NCBI GenBank assembly: GCA_947499125.1
Contig: CANMMP010000004.1
Coordinates: 248,001-312,000 of the forward strand
Direction of reading: 5' to 3'
Source of the DNA: an uncultured Pontibacter sp.
GTDB taxonomy: Bacteria; Bacteroidota; Bacteroidia; Cytophagales; Hymenobacteraceae
Length of the DNA stretch: 64,000 nucleotides
Shown here: one piece after another, positions 9,212 through 17,035 of the stretch
Layout: each line of letters begins with the position of its first letter
Position numbering within the stretch: the stretch's first letter is position 1
Notes under the pieces: generated by a model
Databases searched by the model: none
Seen by the model: the letters and a program-made list of their open reading frames with translations, nothing else
What the model was told of the DNA's origin: nothing
Position numbers and translations under genes: made by a program

Positions 9212-9901
9212 ATGACTACAACTACCCAAACTGTACATTGGTATCTGGAGAATTTCAGTTTTTTCAACATTCTGTCAATAGAAGATAGAGTGAAATTGGG
9301 TGGAGTGGCTGTAAAGCATCACATTCCTAAAGAAACAACCATTTACTGCACAGGAGATACTGCCACTTCTTTTTACCTAGTAAAAGAAGGGAAAGTTAAA
9401 ATAACCCGGAAGTCAGATTCTGGCAAGGAAATCATACTAGCTATGTTAGGGCCAGGAGAAATATTTGGAGAACTCTCTATTGCTGGACAGCAGGAACGTG
9501 AAGAAGTAGCAGTTACGGCAGAAGATTCACTGGTATGTTTATTCCAGGTGAGTGATTTTCAGCACCTAATGGAGCATAACCCAAGATTATCGTTACAGGT
9601 TACAAAACTGATCGGACTTCGGCTTAATAAAATTCAGCGGCGCCTGGAGAGTTTGATTTTCAGGACATCTGAAGAAAGAATAAAAGATTTCCTAAAAGAT
9701 ATGGCACATGAATATGGATACACTGTTGCTACCAATTCCAATGAGAGCGCTATACCCGCCCGGCTTACGCATGACGATATAGGTAAACTAACTGCCACCA
9801 GCCGTCAGACAGTTTCAACAGTTATGAAATGCCTAGAAAAAGAAGGTATCATTACGTATGACAGGCATCGTATTTATATCAAAGATCTAAGTAAACTATA
9901 A
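9212..9901 (+). CDS. Crp/Fnr family transcriptional regulator (paralogue 2)
   Basis: 229 residues from the ATG at 9212; the track's GTG at 9197 overlaps the presumed start of transcription. It is collinear with paralogue 1, sharing long blocks such as the sensor-domain motif LGPGEIFGELSI, the dimer-helix region RLESLIF and the HTH motif TATSRQTV or SATSRQTV. The altered recognition helix (SRQTVSTV) implies the same operator as its sister. FNR-type cysteine clusters are absent. No copy of the operator is visible directly upstream, so unlike paralogue 1 it may not be autoregulated. Confidence 0.9.
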   Translation: MTTTTQTVHWYLENFSFFNILSIEDRVKLGGVAVKHHIPKETTIYCTGDTATSFYLVKEGKVKITRKSDSGKEIILAMLGPGEIFGELSIAGQQEREEVAVTAEDSLVCLFQVSDFQHLMEHNPRLSLQVTKLIGLRLNKIQRRLESLIFRTSEERIKDFLKDMAHEYGYTVATNSNESAIPARLTHDDIGKLTATSRQTVSTVMKCLEKEGIITYDRHRIYIKDLSKL

Positions 9902-10003
9902 TTTTTAGCTTCTATCTCTCCTTAAAGAGTTTGCCATATTATATTTATTTAAACTACAACTCCACGGATAATTAGCTTCAACAACTGCTGTTAAGATTTT
10001 TAA

Positions 10004-10021
10004 TTGTCTTCTCTACGACAA
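10004..10021. promoter_or_regulatory. Crp-type operator, copy 2 (TTGTC-N8-GACAA)
   Basis: TTGTC TTCTCTAC GACAA. It lies in the 356-nt gap between Crp paralogue 2 and the lipoprotein gene at 10258. At the expected 20-nt distance a TA dinucleotide is present (10042) but the rest of a -7 box is poor. Nothing else was recognised in this gap apart from the CAG tract. Confidence 0.6.
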
Positions 10022-10210
10022 AACTGTAAATACACTATCGGTAAGAAGTTTATAGAGCAATGACCTGCAAATTGGTTTAGCTGTGCTTATTGCAAGTATT
10101 CGCAGTTATTGAGTCTTTAATCACGTCTTTTTTTCATGTAACTAGATTTATCCCAACCTTAACTACCCATACCTGATAGCGTACAAAAAAAGGAAAAGTG
10201 ATAAAACGGG

Positions 10211-10225
10211 CAGCAGCAGCAGCAG
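10211..10225 (+). repeat. (CAG)5 microsatellite
   Basis: Five perfect CAG units upstream of the lipoprotein gene at 10258. This could be a slippage-prone tract in the 5' leader, or simply chance. Confidence 0.6.
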
Positions 10226-10257
10226 TTTTCACAATTATTTAACTAACCAATTATACT

Positions 10258-10923
10258 ATGAAAAAATTACTTAACCTTTTAGTAGGAGGGATATTTGGAA
10301 CTGCACTTTTTGTGGCATGTTCAGATGGAAATGTAACAAATGCTAACTCAACAGAAGCAACTGCAGTTGTAGATGAGCAGGCACAAGGTACAAGTGTAAA
10401 TGTAAATGACTGGCCGGAAACTGCACAAAAAGCGGCAAAAGCTATGATAGAAAAATATGGACAACCAGCAGAAAGTACTCCTTCTATGCTTATGTGGCAC
10501 AATACAGGACCTTTTACACATACTGTTGTCTACAAAGAAGAAGTACAGCACGATTTTCCGATGCCACATAAAGACGTATTAGAGCAATTTATAAATTATA
10601 AAGTGCCTGCTGATAAATTTGATGAATTAGCCATGTACGATGGTAGTGTGATTGTAGAGAGAACAAAAGGAGTTATGTCAGCTCGTTGTGATAAAGAAGG
10701 AGCTAATATTCTGGCCCTGAACCTAGCGAATGATATAATAACAAATAAGCGAACAGTAGAAGATGCTAGAAAATTCTATGGCGATGCTATGATGCAGATG
10801 ATGCAGGGAGAGATGCCAGCTTATATCAAAAGTCTGCAATTTACTCCTGCTTCAGGTAATGTAGGAGATACTGATAAAACTACAATGGACATGTCGAAAG
10901 TAAAACAAATGAAACAGAATTAA
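10258..10923 (+). CDS. Putative lipoprotein of unknown function
   Basis: 221 residues with a signal peptide ending in the lipobox LFVAC (Cys near residue 21). A low-complexity linker rich in Asn, Thr and Ala follows, then a globular part containing MIEKYGQPAE, a pattern often seen in Bacteroidota periplasmic proteins, and a Met-rich C-terminus (AMMQMMQGEMP, MDMSKVKQM). The methionines might bind a soft metal, which is speculation. It is monocistronic: operator copy 2 lies upstream and a strong terminator downstream. It is placed between the Crp paralogues and the arsenic operon. Confidence 0.7.
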   Translation: MKKLLNLLVGGIFGTALFVACSDGNVTNANSTEATAVVDEQAQGTSVNVNDWPETAQKAAKAMIEKYGQPAESTPSMLMWHNTGPFTHTVVYKEEVQHDFPMPHKDVLEQFINYKVPADKFDELAMYDGSVIVERTKGVMSARCDKEGANILALNLANDIITNKRTVEDARKFYGDAMMQMMQGEMPAYIKSLQFTPASGNVGDTDKTTMDMSKVKQMKQN

Positions 10924-10957
10924 TATTCTGATTTCTATCAACTACAAATCAGTACAA

Positions 10958-10989
10958 AAAGCCATACAGAACTAGGACTGTATGGCTTT
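10958..10989 (+). terminator. Rho-independent-type terminator after the lipoprotein gene
   Basis: Perfect 12-bp stem AAAGCCATACAG / CTGTATGGCTTT with an 8-nt loop, followed by a T-rich stretch. Confidence 0.8.
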
Positions 10990-11022
10990 GTTGTTCATTT
11001 TAGTTCCTATCTACAGCTTCAA

Positions 11023-11040
11023 TTGTCTGCTTTCCGACAA
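11023..11040. promoter_or_regulatory. Crp-type operator, copy 3, upstream of arsS
   Basis: TTGTC TGCTTTCC GACAA. The -7-like box TACCTTTA begins at 11061, 20 nt downstream, and no -33 TTTG is found at the right distance. The operator centre would be at about -43 relative to a start near 11075, the class II activator position. Confidence 0.65.
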
Positions 11041-11060
11041 TACTATACTTTTTGCCTCAG

Positions 11061-11068
11061 TACCTTTA
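11061..11068 (+). promoter_or_regulatory. Putative -7 box of the ars operon
   Basis: TACCTTTA, seven of eight positions consistent with TAnnTTTG, 20 nt from operator copy 3. It gives a leader of about 40 nt before the arsS ATG. Confidence 0.45.
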
Positions 11069-11113
11069 TTAGTACTACGTAGAATGTATTAGTGTATAAG
11101 GAGAAATATTTCT

Positions 11114-12181
11114 ATGACGATCACATTAAAATCTCTAAAAAGGCAGGAGCACCCGTTTGCTGATCCATTCATGCAATTAAATGTTTTGCAACAACCAAGC
11201 AGACAGGGGAGCCAGTTTCCAGCTTTTGCAGATAAACTAAAAGAACAGGGATTATACCCGTTGATGCCCACTGGAACCACCATTTTGCAGGTTAACATGG
11301 GCAAAATGTGCAACCAGGTTTGTAAGCACTGTCATGTAGATGCCGGGCCAGACCGGAAAGAGATCATGAAAAGAGAAGTAATGCAGCTCTGCCTGGATGC
11401 TTTGCGCCATTCACCACAAATTACTACAGTTGACTTAACCGGAGGTGCGCCAGAGATGAACCCGGATTTCAGGTGGTTTGTAGAACAACTTTCAGCACTG
11501 AACAAGCAAGTAATTGTCAGGTGTAATTTGACCATTATCCTGGCCAATAAAAAATACAACGACCTGCCAGCGTTCTTCAAAAAGCATCAGGTACATGTTG
11601 TCTCATCACTTCCTTACTTTCAGGCTTCGCGCACAGATGCTCAGCGTGGAGATGGTGTATTTGAGAAATCAATTACTGCACTTACCATGTTAAATGAAGT
11701 TGGGTATGGCATGGGGGATTCCGGCCTGATACTGGATCTTGTATACAACCCTTCAGGAGCCTTTATGCCAGGTGACCAGCAAGCTTTGGAAGCGGAGTTT
11801 AAGCGAAGGCTTAAGTCTGGCTATAACATTGAATTTAACAATCTCTTTTGTATTACCAACTTACCTGTAAGCCGTTTCCTGGATTACCTAATCACAAGTG
11901 GAAACTATGAAACCTACATGCAGAAGCTTATCAATGCCTTTAACCCGGTCGCAGCCGCAGGTGTTATGTGTCGGAACACAATTTCAGTTGGATGGGATGG
12001 CTACCTGTATGACTGCGATTTTAATCAGATGCTGGAATTAAAAGTAGCAGGTAACGCCCCGAAGCACATCAAAGATTTTAATGTAGAGCAATTGGACAGC
12101 AGAAGTATTGTGCTGAACCAGCATTGCTATGGTTGTTCAGCAGGGGCAGGTTCGAGCTGTGGCGGTGAAACCGTAAAATAA
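11114..12181 (+). CDS. arsS: Arsenosugar biosynthesis radical SAM protein ArsS
   Basis: 355 residues. The radical SAM cluster motif CNQVCKHC places Cys at about 66, 70 and 73, followed by the GG motif DLTGGAPEMNP. The C-terminus has the family's Cys-rich tail, HCYGCSAGAGSSCGG. Some members carry selenocysteine in this tail, but here all positions are Cys codons. Known members combine methylated arsenic with the 5'-deoxyadenosyl group of SAM on the way to arsenosugars. It is first in an operon with a phosphate-type transporter (10-nt gap), arsM and a VKOR-like gene, preceded by operator copy 3. Confidence 0.93.
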   Translation: MTITLKSLKRQEHPFADPFMQLNVLQQPSRQGSQFPAFADKLKEQGLYPLMPTGTTILQVNMGKMCNQVCKHCHVDAGPDRKEIMKREVMQLCLDALRHSPQITTVDLTGGAPEMNPDFRWFVEQLSALNKQVIVRCNLTIILANKKYNDLPAFFKKHQVHVVSSLPYFQASRTDAQRGDGVFEKSITALTMLNEVGYGMGDSGLILDLVYNPSGAFMPGDQQALEAEFKRRLKSGYNIEFNNLFCITNLPVSRFLDYLITSGNYETYMQKLINAFNPVAAAGVMCRNTISVGWDGYLYDCDFNQMLELKVAGNAPKHIKDFNVEQLDSRSIVLNQHCYGCSAGAGSSCGGETVK

Positions 12182-12191
12182 AAGCTTCAGG

Positions 12192-13313
12192 ATGATAATA
12201 CTTCTATTTGCAGCCGCTTGTTTTTTGGCATTTAGTAATGGCGCCAATGATAACTTTAAGGGGGTAGCCACTCTTTTCGGCAGTGGTACCACGAACTATA
12301 AAACGGCTATAATCTGGGCGACTATTACTACACTGATGGGCTCTATGGCCGCCATCTTTTTAGCAGGGGTGCTGGTTAAGAATTTCTCAGGTAAGGGACT
12401 GGTACCAGATGCCTTACTGCAAGGCCCAGAGTTCGCTATTTCGGTGGCTATCGGCGCATCGCTAACTGTTTTTCTTGCTACACGTATTGGCATGCCCATA
12501 TCCACAACGCATGGTCTTGTGGGGGCTCTGTTTGGCAGCGGCGTAGTAGCTGTAGGGTCGGCCTTTAATTTTGTTAAACTTGCCAGTGTTTTTCTGATCC
12601 CTCTGCTTGTTAGTCCGCTGATGGCTGCAGTTTTGAGTTTGGTTGCCTATTACGCATTTCGAAGGGGTAGCTCATTGATTGGTCTTTCAAAAACTACCTG
12701 TGTCTGCATTGGTAAAGAGTATGTACCGCTACAAGAGTTACAACCTAACTACATTCCCATAGGGTCCTTGTCGGCAGTTTCTGTTGCAACCTTAAAAGTA
12801 GATTCTCTGCAAAATTGTGTGGATGTATACCAGGGTAATTTTCTTGGCCTGAACCTGCAACGTTTACTGGACGGAGCACATTTTCTGAGTGCAGGAGTTG
12901 TAAGCTTTGCACGTGGTCTAAATGACACCCCTAAAATAGCTGGCTTGCTTCTGATCGTACATGCTTTTGACATTACCTGGGGTCTTGGAATTGTAGCTGT
13001 CGCTATTGCTGTAGGTGGTCTTACCAGCGCCAGAAAAGTGGGAGAGACCATGAGTAAGAAAATAACAAGTATGAGCCATGGCCAAGGCTTTGCAGCTAAC
13101 ATGATCACAGGTGTACTTGTTACAACAGCCAGTTTACATGGTCTGCCTGTATCTACCACCCATGTCTCGGTGGGATCTATATTTGGTATTGGAACAGTAA
13201 CCGGAAAAAGCGATCTGAAAGTGGTAAAGAACATACTACTATCCTGGCTGTTAACTTTACCTGTAGCAGCCGTCATTGCTGGTTTAACTTACTGGCTTTT
13301 GAAGTTCAATTAA
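12192..13313 (+). CDS. PiT family inorganic phosphate (arsenate?) transporter
   Basis: 373 residues with about ten TM helices. The duplicated PiT signatures are visible: FSNGANDNFKGVATLFG near the N-terminus, PISTTHGLVGALFGSGV, then in the second half FARGLNDTPKIAGLLL and LPVSTTHVSVGSIFGIG. PiT transporters carry phosphate with protons or sodium, and arsenate is a known analogue. Its position between arsS and arsM suggests a link to arsenic handling, such as arsenate uptake or phosphate supply under arsenate stress. The direction and real substrate are inference. Confidence 0.9.
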   Translation: MIILLFAAACFLAFSNGANDNFKGVATLFGSGTTNYKTAIIWATITTLMGSMAAIFLAGVLVKNFSGKGLVPDALLQGPEFAISVAIGASLTVFLATRIGMPISTTHGLVGALFGSGVVAVGSAFNFVKLASVFLIPLLVSPLMAAVLSLVAYYAFRRGSSLIGLSKTTCVCIGKEYVPLQELQPNYIPIGSLSAVSVATLKVDSLQNCVDVYQGNFLGLNLQRLLDGAHFLSAGVVSFARGLNDTPKIAGLLLIVHAFDITWGLGIVAVAIAVGGLTSARKVGETMSKKITSMSHGQGFAANMITGVLVTTASLHGLPVSTTHVSVGSIFGIGTVTGKSDLKVVKNILLSWLLTLPVAAVIAGLTYWLLKFN

Positions 13314-13344
13314 TTGTATTTAAAATTTAAACAAGTTAATAACG

Positions 13345-14316
13345 ATGAGTAATTACCTGGAAGCAGCCAAACAAGTTTATGAAGAAGCGGCTAACAATCC
13401 GCAGAAAGGACTTTGCTGCACCACTACACCCGTATGGCAATTGCCTGAATTGCAGGTACCATCCAAGATGTTGGAAATGAATTATGGCTGCGGATCTACA
13501 GTAAACCCACGCGATCTGAGTCATAACCCTACCGTGCTTTATGTAGGCGTTGGCGGCGGCATGGAGTTGTTGCAGTTCGCCTATTTCTGCCGCAGACCTG
13601 GAGCCGTTATAGGTGTTGACCCGGTTGTACGCATGCTGGATGTTTGCGCAGAGAACCTGGAAGAGGCAGAGCGTTCAAACAACTGGTTTAAGAAGGACTT
13701 TATAGACCTGAGGAACGGTGACGCGCTTGAACTGCCTATTGAAAATGAAACCATAGATGTGGCTGCTCAAAACTGCCTTTTTAACATTTTTAAAAAAGAA
13801 GAATTAGAGCAGGCGCTTTCTGAGATGTACAGGGTATTAAAACCTCATGGCCGTTTGGTGCTGTCTGACCCAACCAGCGAAGATTTTATGTCGGAGAACC
13901 TGCGCAACGATGATCGCTTGCGGGCTTTGTGTCTGAGTGGTGCGCTACCGCTGCAGCAATATATTGACATGATAACGGCTATTGGGTTTGGTACAGTCGA
14001 GATCAGGGCAAGACGTCCTTACCGGGTGCTGGCACCAGGGCAATATGACACGGACAGCCTAATTTTTATTGAAAGTGTGGAAATCTGTGCCATTAAAGAC
14101 CCTATGCCAGACGATGGTCCTTGTGTGTTTACCGGAAAGCATGCCATATACTTTGGTGCCGAAGAATACTTCGATGACAAAAAAGGACATACGCTGCTGC
14201 AAAACCAGCCACTGGCCGTATGTGATAAAACAGCTAAAGCCTTGCAGAACCTGAACAGAAACGATATTTATATTACCGAATCGACCTATTTCTACGATGG
14301 TGGGGGATGCTGCTAA
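13345..14316 (+). CDS. arsM: Arsenosugar-type arsenite methyltransferase ArsM
   Basis: 323 residues. A Cys pair near the N-terminus (KGLCCTTTP) and a later conserved Cys (NYGCGS) suit As(III) binding. The SAM-binding motif VLYVGVGGGMELLQFA follows, then VIGVDPVVRML and the methyltransferase motif LFNIFKKEEL. The protein ends in a vicinal pair (GGGCC), common in ArsM proteins. It methylates arsenite using SAM. The GVGGG variant and neighbouring arsS mark it as the arsenosugar-pathway subtype. Confidence 0.92.
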   Translation: MSNYLEAAKQVYEEAANNPQKGLCCTTTPVWQLPELQVPSKMLEMNYGCGSTVNPRDLSHNPTVLYVGVGGGMELLQFAYFCRRPGAVIGVDPVVRMLDVCAENLEEAERSNNWFKKDFIDLRNGDALELPIENETIDVAAQNCLFNIFKKEELEQALSEMYRVLKPHGRLVLSDPTSEDFMSENLRNDDRLRALCLSGALPLQQYIDMITAIGFGTVEIRARRPYRVLAPGQYDTDSLIFIESVEICAIKDPMPDDGPCVFTGKHAIYFGAEEYFDDKKGHTLLQNQPLAVCDKTAKALQNLNRNDIYITESTYFYDGGGCC

Positions 14317-14402
14317 AAAGCAGCACTCTCTGACTAAAACTCTACCTGAATCACCCTTGTTCAAATTTTAAATGCACAACTAAAAATTAAAACAAGTGAA
14401 CT

Positions 14403-14876
14403 ATGGGAAAGAAAAAATCAGACATTGACAAGATCAGAAAAGATAAGAGCAAAGATGCCGAAAACAGGAGAAGCGTAGCGGCAATGGCTGCTGCCGGAGT
14501 GGTAGATTTCAGCTTGATTTCATTGTTGCAGTTAGGCTATTTTAAGAACTTGCCCGATCTACCGGGAAAGGTGTTTGACTCCAAAAAAGTAAATACATCG
14601 AAAGATGCCGTGATATTGGGGATGCCGGATGGCGTAATCAGCCTGGGTGCTTATGTGGCCATTATGTTCCTAGCAACAGCGGCAACCCGCTTTAAGAAGC
14701 GCTCCCGCCTGCTGGACCTGGCGCTTGGAGCGGTTGTTCTGGGACAAGCTGCCGGGGCGGCACAGTATCTTTATAAAATGGCCTTTGTTCAGAAAAAGGT
14801 CTGCATCTATTGCGTAGCCGGTGCAGCCATCAACTTTGCTTCTTTAAAACCGGTGTATAGCCTGATCAGGAAGTAA
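14403..14876 (+). CDS. VKOR-like membrane protein with a single CxxC
   Basis: 157 residues. A charged cytosolic N-terminus is followed by TM helices, with the active-site-like CIYC near residue 138 preceding the last helix. This resembles vitamin K epoxide reductase (VKOR) homologues that pass electrons from DsbA-like proteins to quinones. Only the two cysteines of CIYC are present, so the loop cysteine pair of full VKORs is missing. It may reduce or oxidise a dedicated partner, perhaps arsenical thiols; that is inference. It is last in the ars operon, followed by a strong terminator. Confidence 0.7.
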   Translation: MGKKKSDIDKIRKDKSKDAENRRSVAAMAAAGVVDFSLISLLQLGYFKNLPDLPGKVFDSKKVNTSKDAVILGMPDGVISLGAYVAIMFLATAATRFKKRSRLLDLALGAVVLGQAAGAAQYLYKMAFVQKKVCIYCVAGAAINFASLKPVYSLIRK

Positions 14877-14888
14877 TTAAGTTTTTTG

Positions 14889-14930
14889 CCACAGAAGGTA
14901 TAACATAGTTAAACCTTCTGTGGTTTTTTT
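14889..14930 (+). terminator. Terminator of the ars operon
   Basis: Perfect 10-bp stem CCACAGAAGG / CCTTCTGTGG with the T7 tail TTTTTTT. The reverse strand also has a T-rich flank, so it may serve the convergent egtD gene too. Confidence 0.85.
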
Positions 14931-14938
14931 AAATAAAG

Positions 14939-15967
14939 TCAATCTACAGTGAAGAGTATATCTGCAAAGCCACAAGCATCATCCTGAAAGACAGCTTCAA
15001 TGGATAAGCCACAGCTTTTTGCCATCAGTTCAATTTGATGGAGATCATATTTATGTGAGTTTTCGGTGTGTATCGCTTCCCAGGCCTTGAATTGTACTAC
15101 CTGGCCTGTTGCCTCAATGGTAACTTCCTGGGTAATCTTGCTGACGATGTAGCTTTTCATAACACCTAGCTGTGGATCGTAAAGCGGAAAATGCTTGAAC
15201 TGGTCCACTTTGAAGTTTCCTCCTAGTTCCCTGTTTATCCTGTGCAGTAAGTTTAGGTTAAAAGCTGCAGTAATACCTGACGCATCATTGTAGGCCTTTA
15301 AAATAGTGTCAGGATCCTTCATCAGATCGATTCCCATCAACAGTTTATCACCTTTGTTTAGGTGTGTTTTAAGGGTTGTCAGAAAAGTTACGCTTTCTTC
15401 ATGTTCAAAATTGCCAATGTTAGATCCTAGAAACAGAATAACCTTTTGCTGGCTTTTGTTATGATGTAGCCAACTGAGAGCATCAAAATACTCTCCTACA
15501 ACTGCTTGCGCAGATACATCTGGAATCTCTTTCTGTAGCGTACTTATTAGTTGCTGCATTGCATCACCGGAAATATCGACGGGCAGGTACTCAAAATCTA
15601 TGTCTTGATCTCTAAGTTCGCGCAGCAAAATTTTTGTCTTCAAAGCATCTCCTGCTCCAAGGTCGATCAGATGAAAGGACCCTTTGCTACTGAATAAGTT
15701 AACAATTTCTTTTCTGTTTTTTGTGAGCACCTTATGTTCGCACCGTGTCACATAATATTCAGGTAGCTTCATTATCTTTTGGAAAAGGCTGCTCCCAATG
15801 CCATCATAAAAAAAACGCGATGGTAGTCTTTTAGGCATTTGCTTTAGCCCATCTGTTACTGCAGCCATAAAAGCTGCTTTGTCAGCGCTGCTTGTATCCT
15901 CTCTAAGCAGGTTTATTATAGGTAGTAAAGTAGCTCCAGTTTCCTGAAGCGTTATAGGAGCATCCAT
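14939..15967 (-). CDS. egtD: L-histidine N(alpha)-methyltransferase EgtD-like
   Basis: 342 residues. The family block LPSRFFYDGIGSSLFQKIMKLPEYYVTRCE is near residue 55, the SAM motif HLIDLGAGDALKTKILL near 100 and FLGSNIGNFEHEE near 175. EgtD trimethylates histidine to hercynine, the first step of ergothioneine or selenoneine biosynthesis. No egtB or egt1 sulfoxide synthase gene is present in the window, so the rest of the pathway, if any, lies elsewhere. It converges on the ars operon. No Shine-Dalgarno sequence precedes the ATG. Confidence 0.88.
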   Translation of the reverse strand: MDAPITLQETGATLLPIINLLREDTSSADKAAFMAAVTDGLKQMPKRLPSRFFYDGIGSSLFQKIMKLPEYYVTRCEHKVLTKNRKEIVNLFSSKGSFHLIDLGAGDALKTKILLRELRDQDIDFEYLPVDISGDAMQQLISTLQKEIPDVSAQAVVGEYFDALSWLHHNKSQQKVILFLGSNIGNFEHEESVTFLTTLKTHLNKGDKLLMGIDLMKDPDTILKAYNDASGITAAFNLNLLHRINRELGGNFKVDQFKHFPLYDPQLGVMKSYIVSKITQEVTIEATGQVVQFKAWEAIHTENSHKYDLHQIELMAKSCGLSIEAVFQDDACGFADILFTVD

Positions 15968-16021
15968 AAGGAGTGTGTCAGTTTTTATCTTTCTGTTTTT
16001 ATTAAATACCGTAAGGCATCT

Positions 16022-16756
16022 TTACCTGTATTCTGGATTCGGATTATCAAAACGGCATCCGGCATCCCATAAGGAGCGCTGGTTACCATAGGCCGGAATG
16101 CCTTTGAGCTTTTTTAAGATGCGGGCCATGTGCATCAGGTTCCAGGTCATAAACGTGGTGTTGCGCTTTGTGAATTCATTGTCCAGGCCGGCTCCGTCAT
16201 CACCGAAAGAAGGTCCTGGTCCGGCTTCACCGATCCAGCCTGCATCTGCCTGGGGCGGAATGGTGTAACCGATATGCTGCAACGAGTAGAGAATGTTCAT
16301 GGCGCAGTGCTTAATGCCGTCTTCGTTTCCTGTAATGATGCAGCCTCCCACTTTACCGTAGAAAATGTACTGCCCTTTCTCGTTTGTTTGTCCTGAATGG
16401 CCATAAAGCCTTTCTATAACCTTGGTACATTCAGATGATTTTTCACCTAACCAGATAGGGGTGGCCAGAATCAGGATGTCTGCTTCATGTACCTTTTCCC
16501 ATATCTCCGGCCAGGCATCTTCGTCCCAGCCATGTTCCCGCATGTCCGGATAAACCCCGGGCGCTATCCTATGATCTACAGGGCGCAGCAGTTCTACAGA
16601 AATGCCATTCTCTTCCAGTATTCCTTTAGATAAATTGATCAGGCGTTCGGTATGCGATTCGGCAGGTGATTTTTTTAAGGTGCAGTTGAGAATCATAGCT
16701 CTCAGATTGGAGAAATCCCAATCACTGTTTTTTTCTACTTTGTCTCTTTTGGGCAT
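16022..16756 (-). CDS. NAD(P)H-dependent FMN reductase / flavodoxin-like protein
   Basis: 244 residues, flavodoxin-like fold. The N-terminal strand and phosphate loop read AMILNCTLKKSPAESHTERLI, followed by ADILILATPIWLGEKSSECTKVIERL, the FMN-binding signature of the NADPH-dependent FMN reductase family. The C-terminal LWDAGCRFDNPNPEYR is typical of a subgroup found in many bacteria. It probably reduces quinones or flavins in the cytosol. Divergent from the dehalogenase-like gene, with operator copy 4 between them. Confidence 0.8.
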   Translation of the reverse strand: MPKRDKVEKNSDWDFSNLRAMILNCTLKKSPAESHTERLINLSKGILEENGISVELLRPVDHRIAPGVYPDMREHGWDEDAWPEIWEKVHEADILILATPIWLGEKSSECTKVIERLYGHSGQTNEKGQYIFYGKVGGCIITGNEDGIKHCAMNILYSLQHIGYTIPPQADAGWIGEAGPGPSFGDDGAGLDNEFTKRNTTFMTWNLMHMARILKKLKGIPAYGNQRSLWDAGCRFDNPNPEYR

Positions 16757-16887
16757 ATAGGCTAGGTAAAGTGCTTTTTAATGTGTCTAAAACTTCTGGG
16801 TTAGCTTTAAATAGAAGTATCAAAGAGTATATGTATATCCTATTAAGTAGATATACGCATCGTTTAACCGTATTGAATAGACTTTTT

Positions 16888-16895
16888 TAAAACTT
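16888..16895 (-). promoter_or_regulatory. Putative -7 box for the flavodoxin-like gene
   Basis: AAGTTTTA on the minus strand, a partial match to TAnnTTTG, located exactly 20 nt from operator copy 4. It is the fourth case of this spacing. Confidence 0.35.
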
Positions 16896-16915
16896 CTGTT
16901 CAGTAAATACATGAT

Positions 16916-16933
16916 TTGTCGGATAACTGACAA
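16916..16933. promoter_or_regulatory. Crp-type operator, copy 4 (TTGTC-N8-GACAA)
   Basis: TTGTC GGATAACT GACAA, in the divergent region between the flavodoxin-like gene (minus) and the dehalogenase-like gene (plus). The best fit at 20 nt is on the minus side. Confidence 0.6.
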
Positions 16934-17035
16934 AGTGGAAATCGCAGAAATCAAATTGAAATTAACTAAACCTGTTTAGCAGTAGAATTGGTATAAGAGA
17001 GGGTATTCAACACAAATTGATCTAAAGACAAACTT

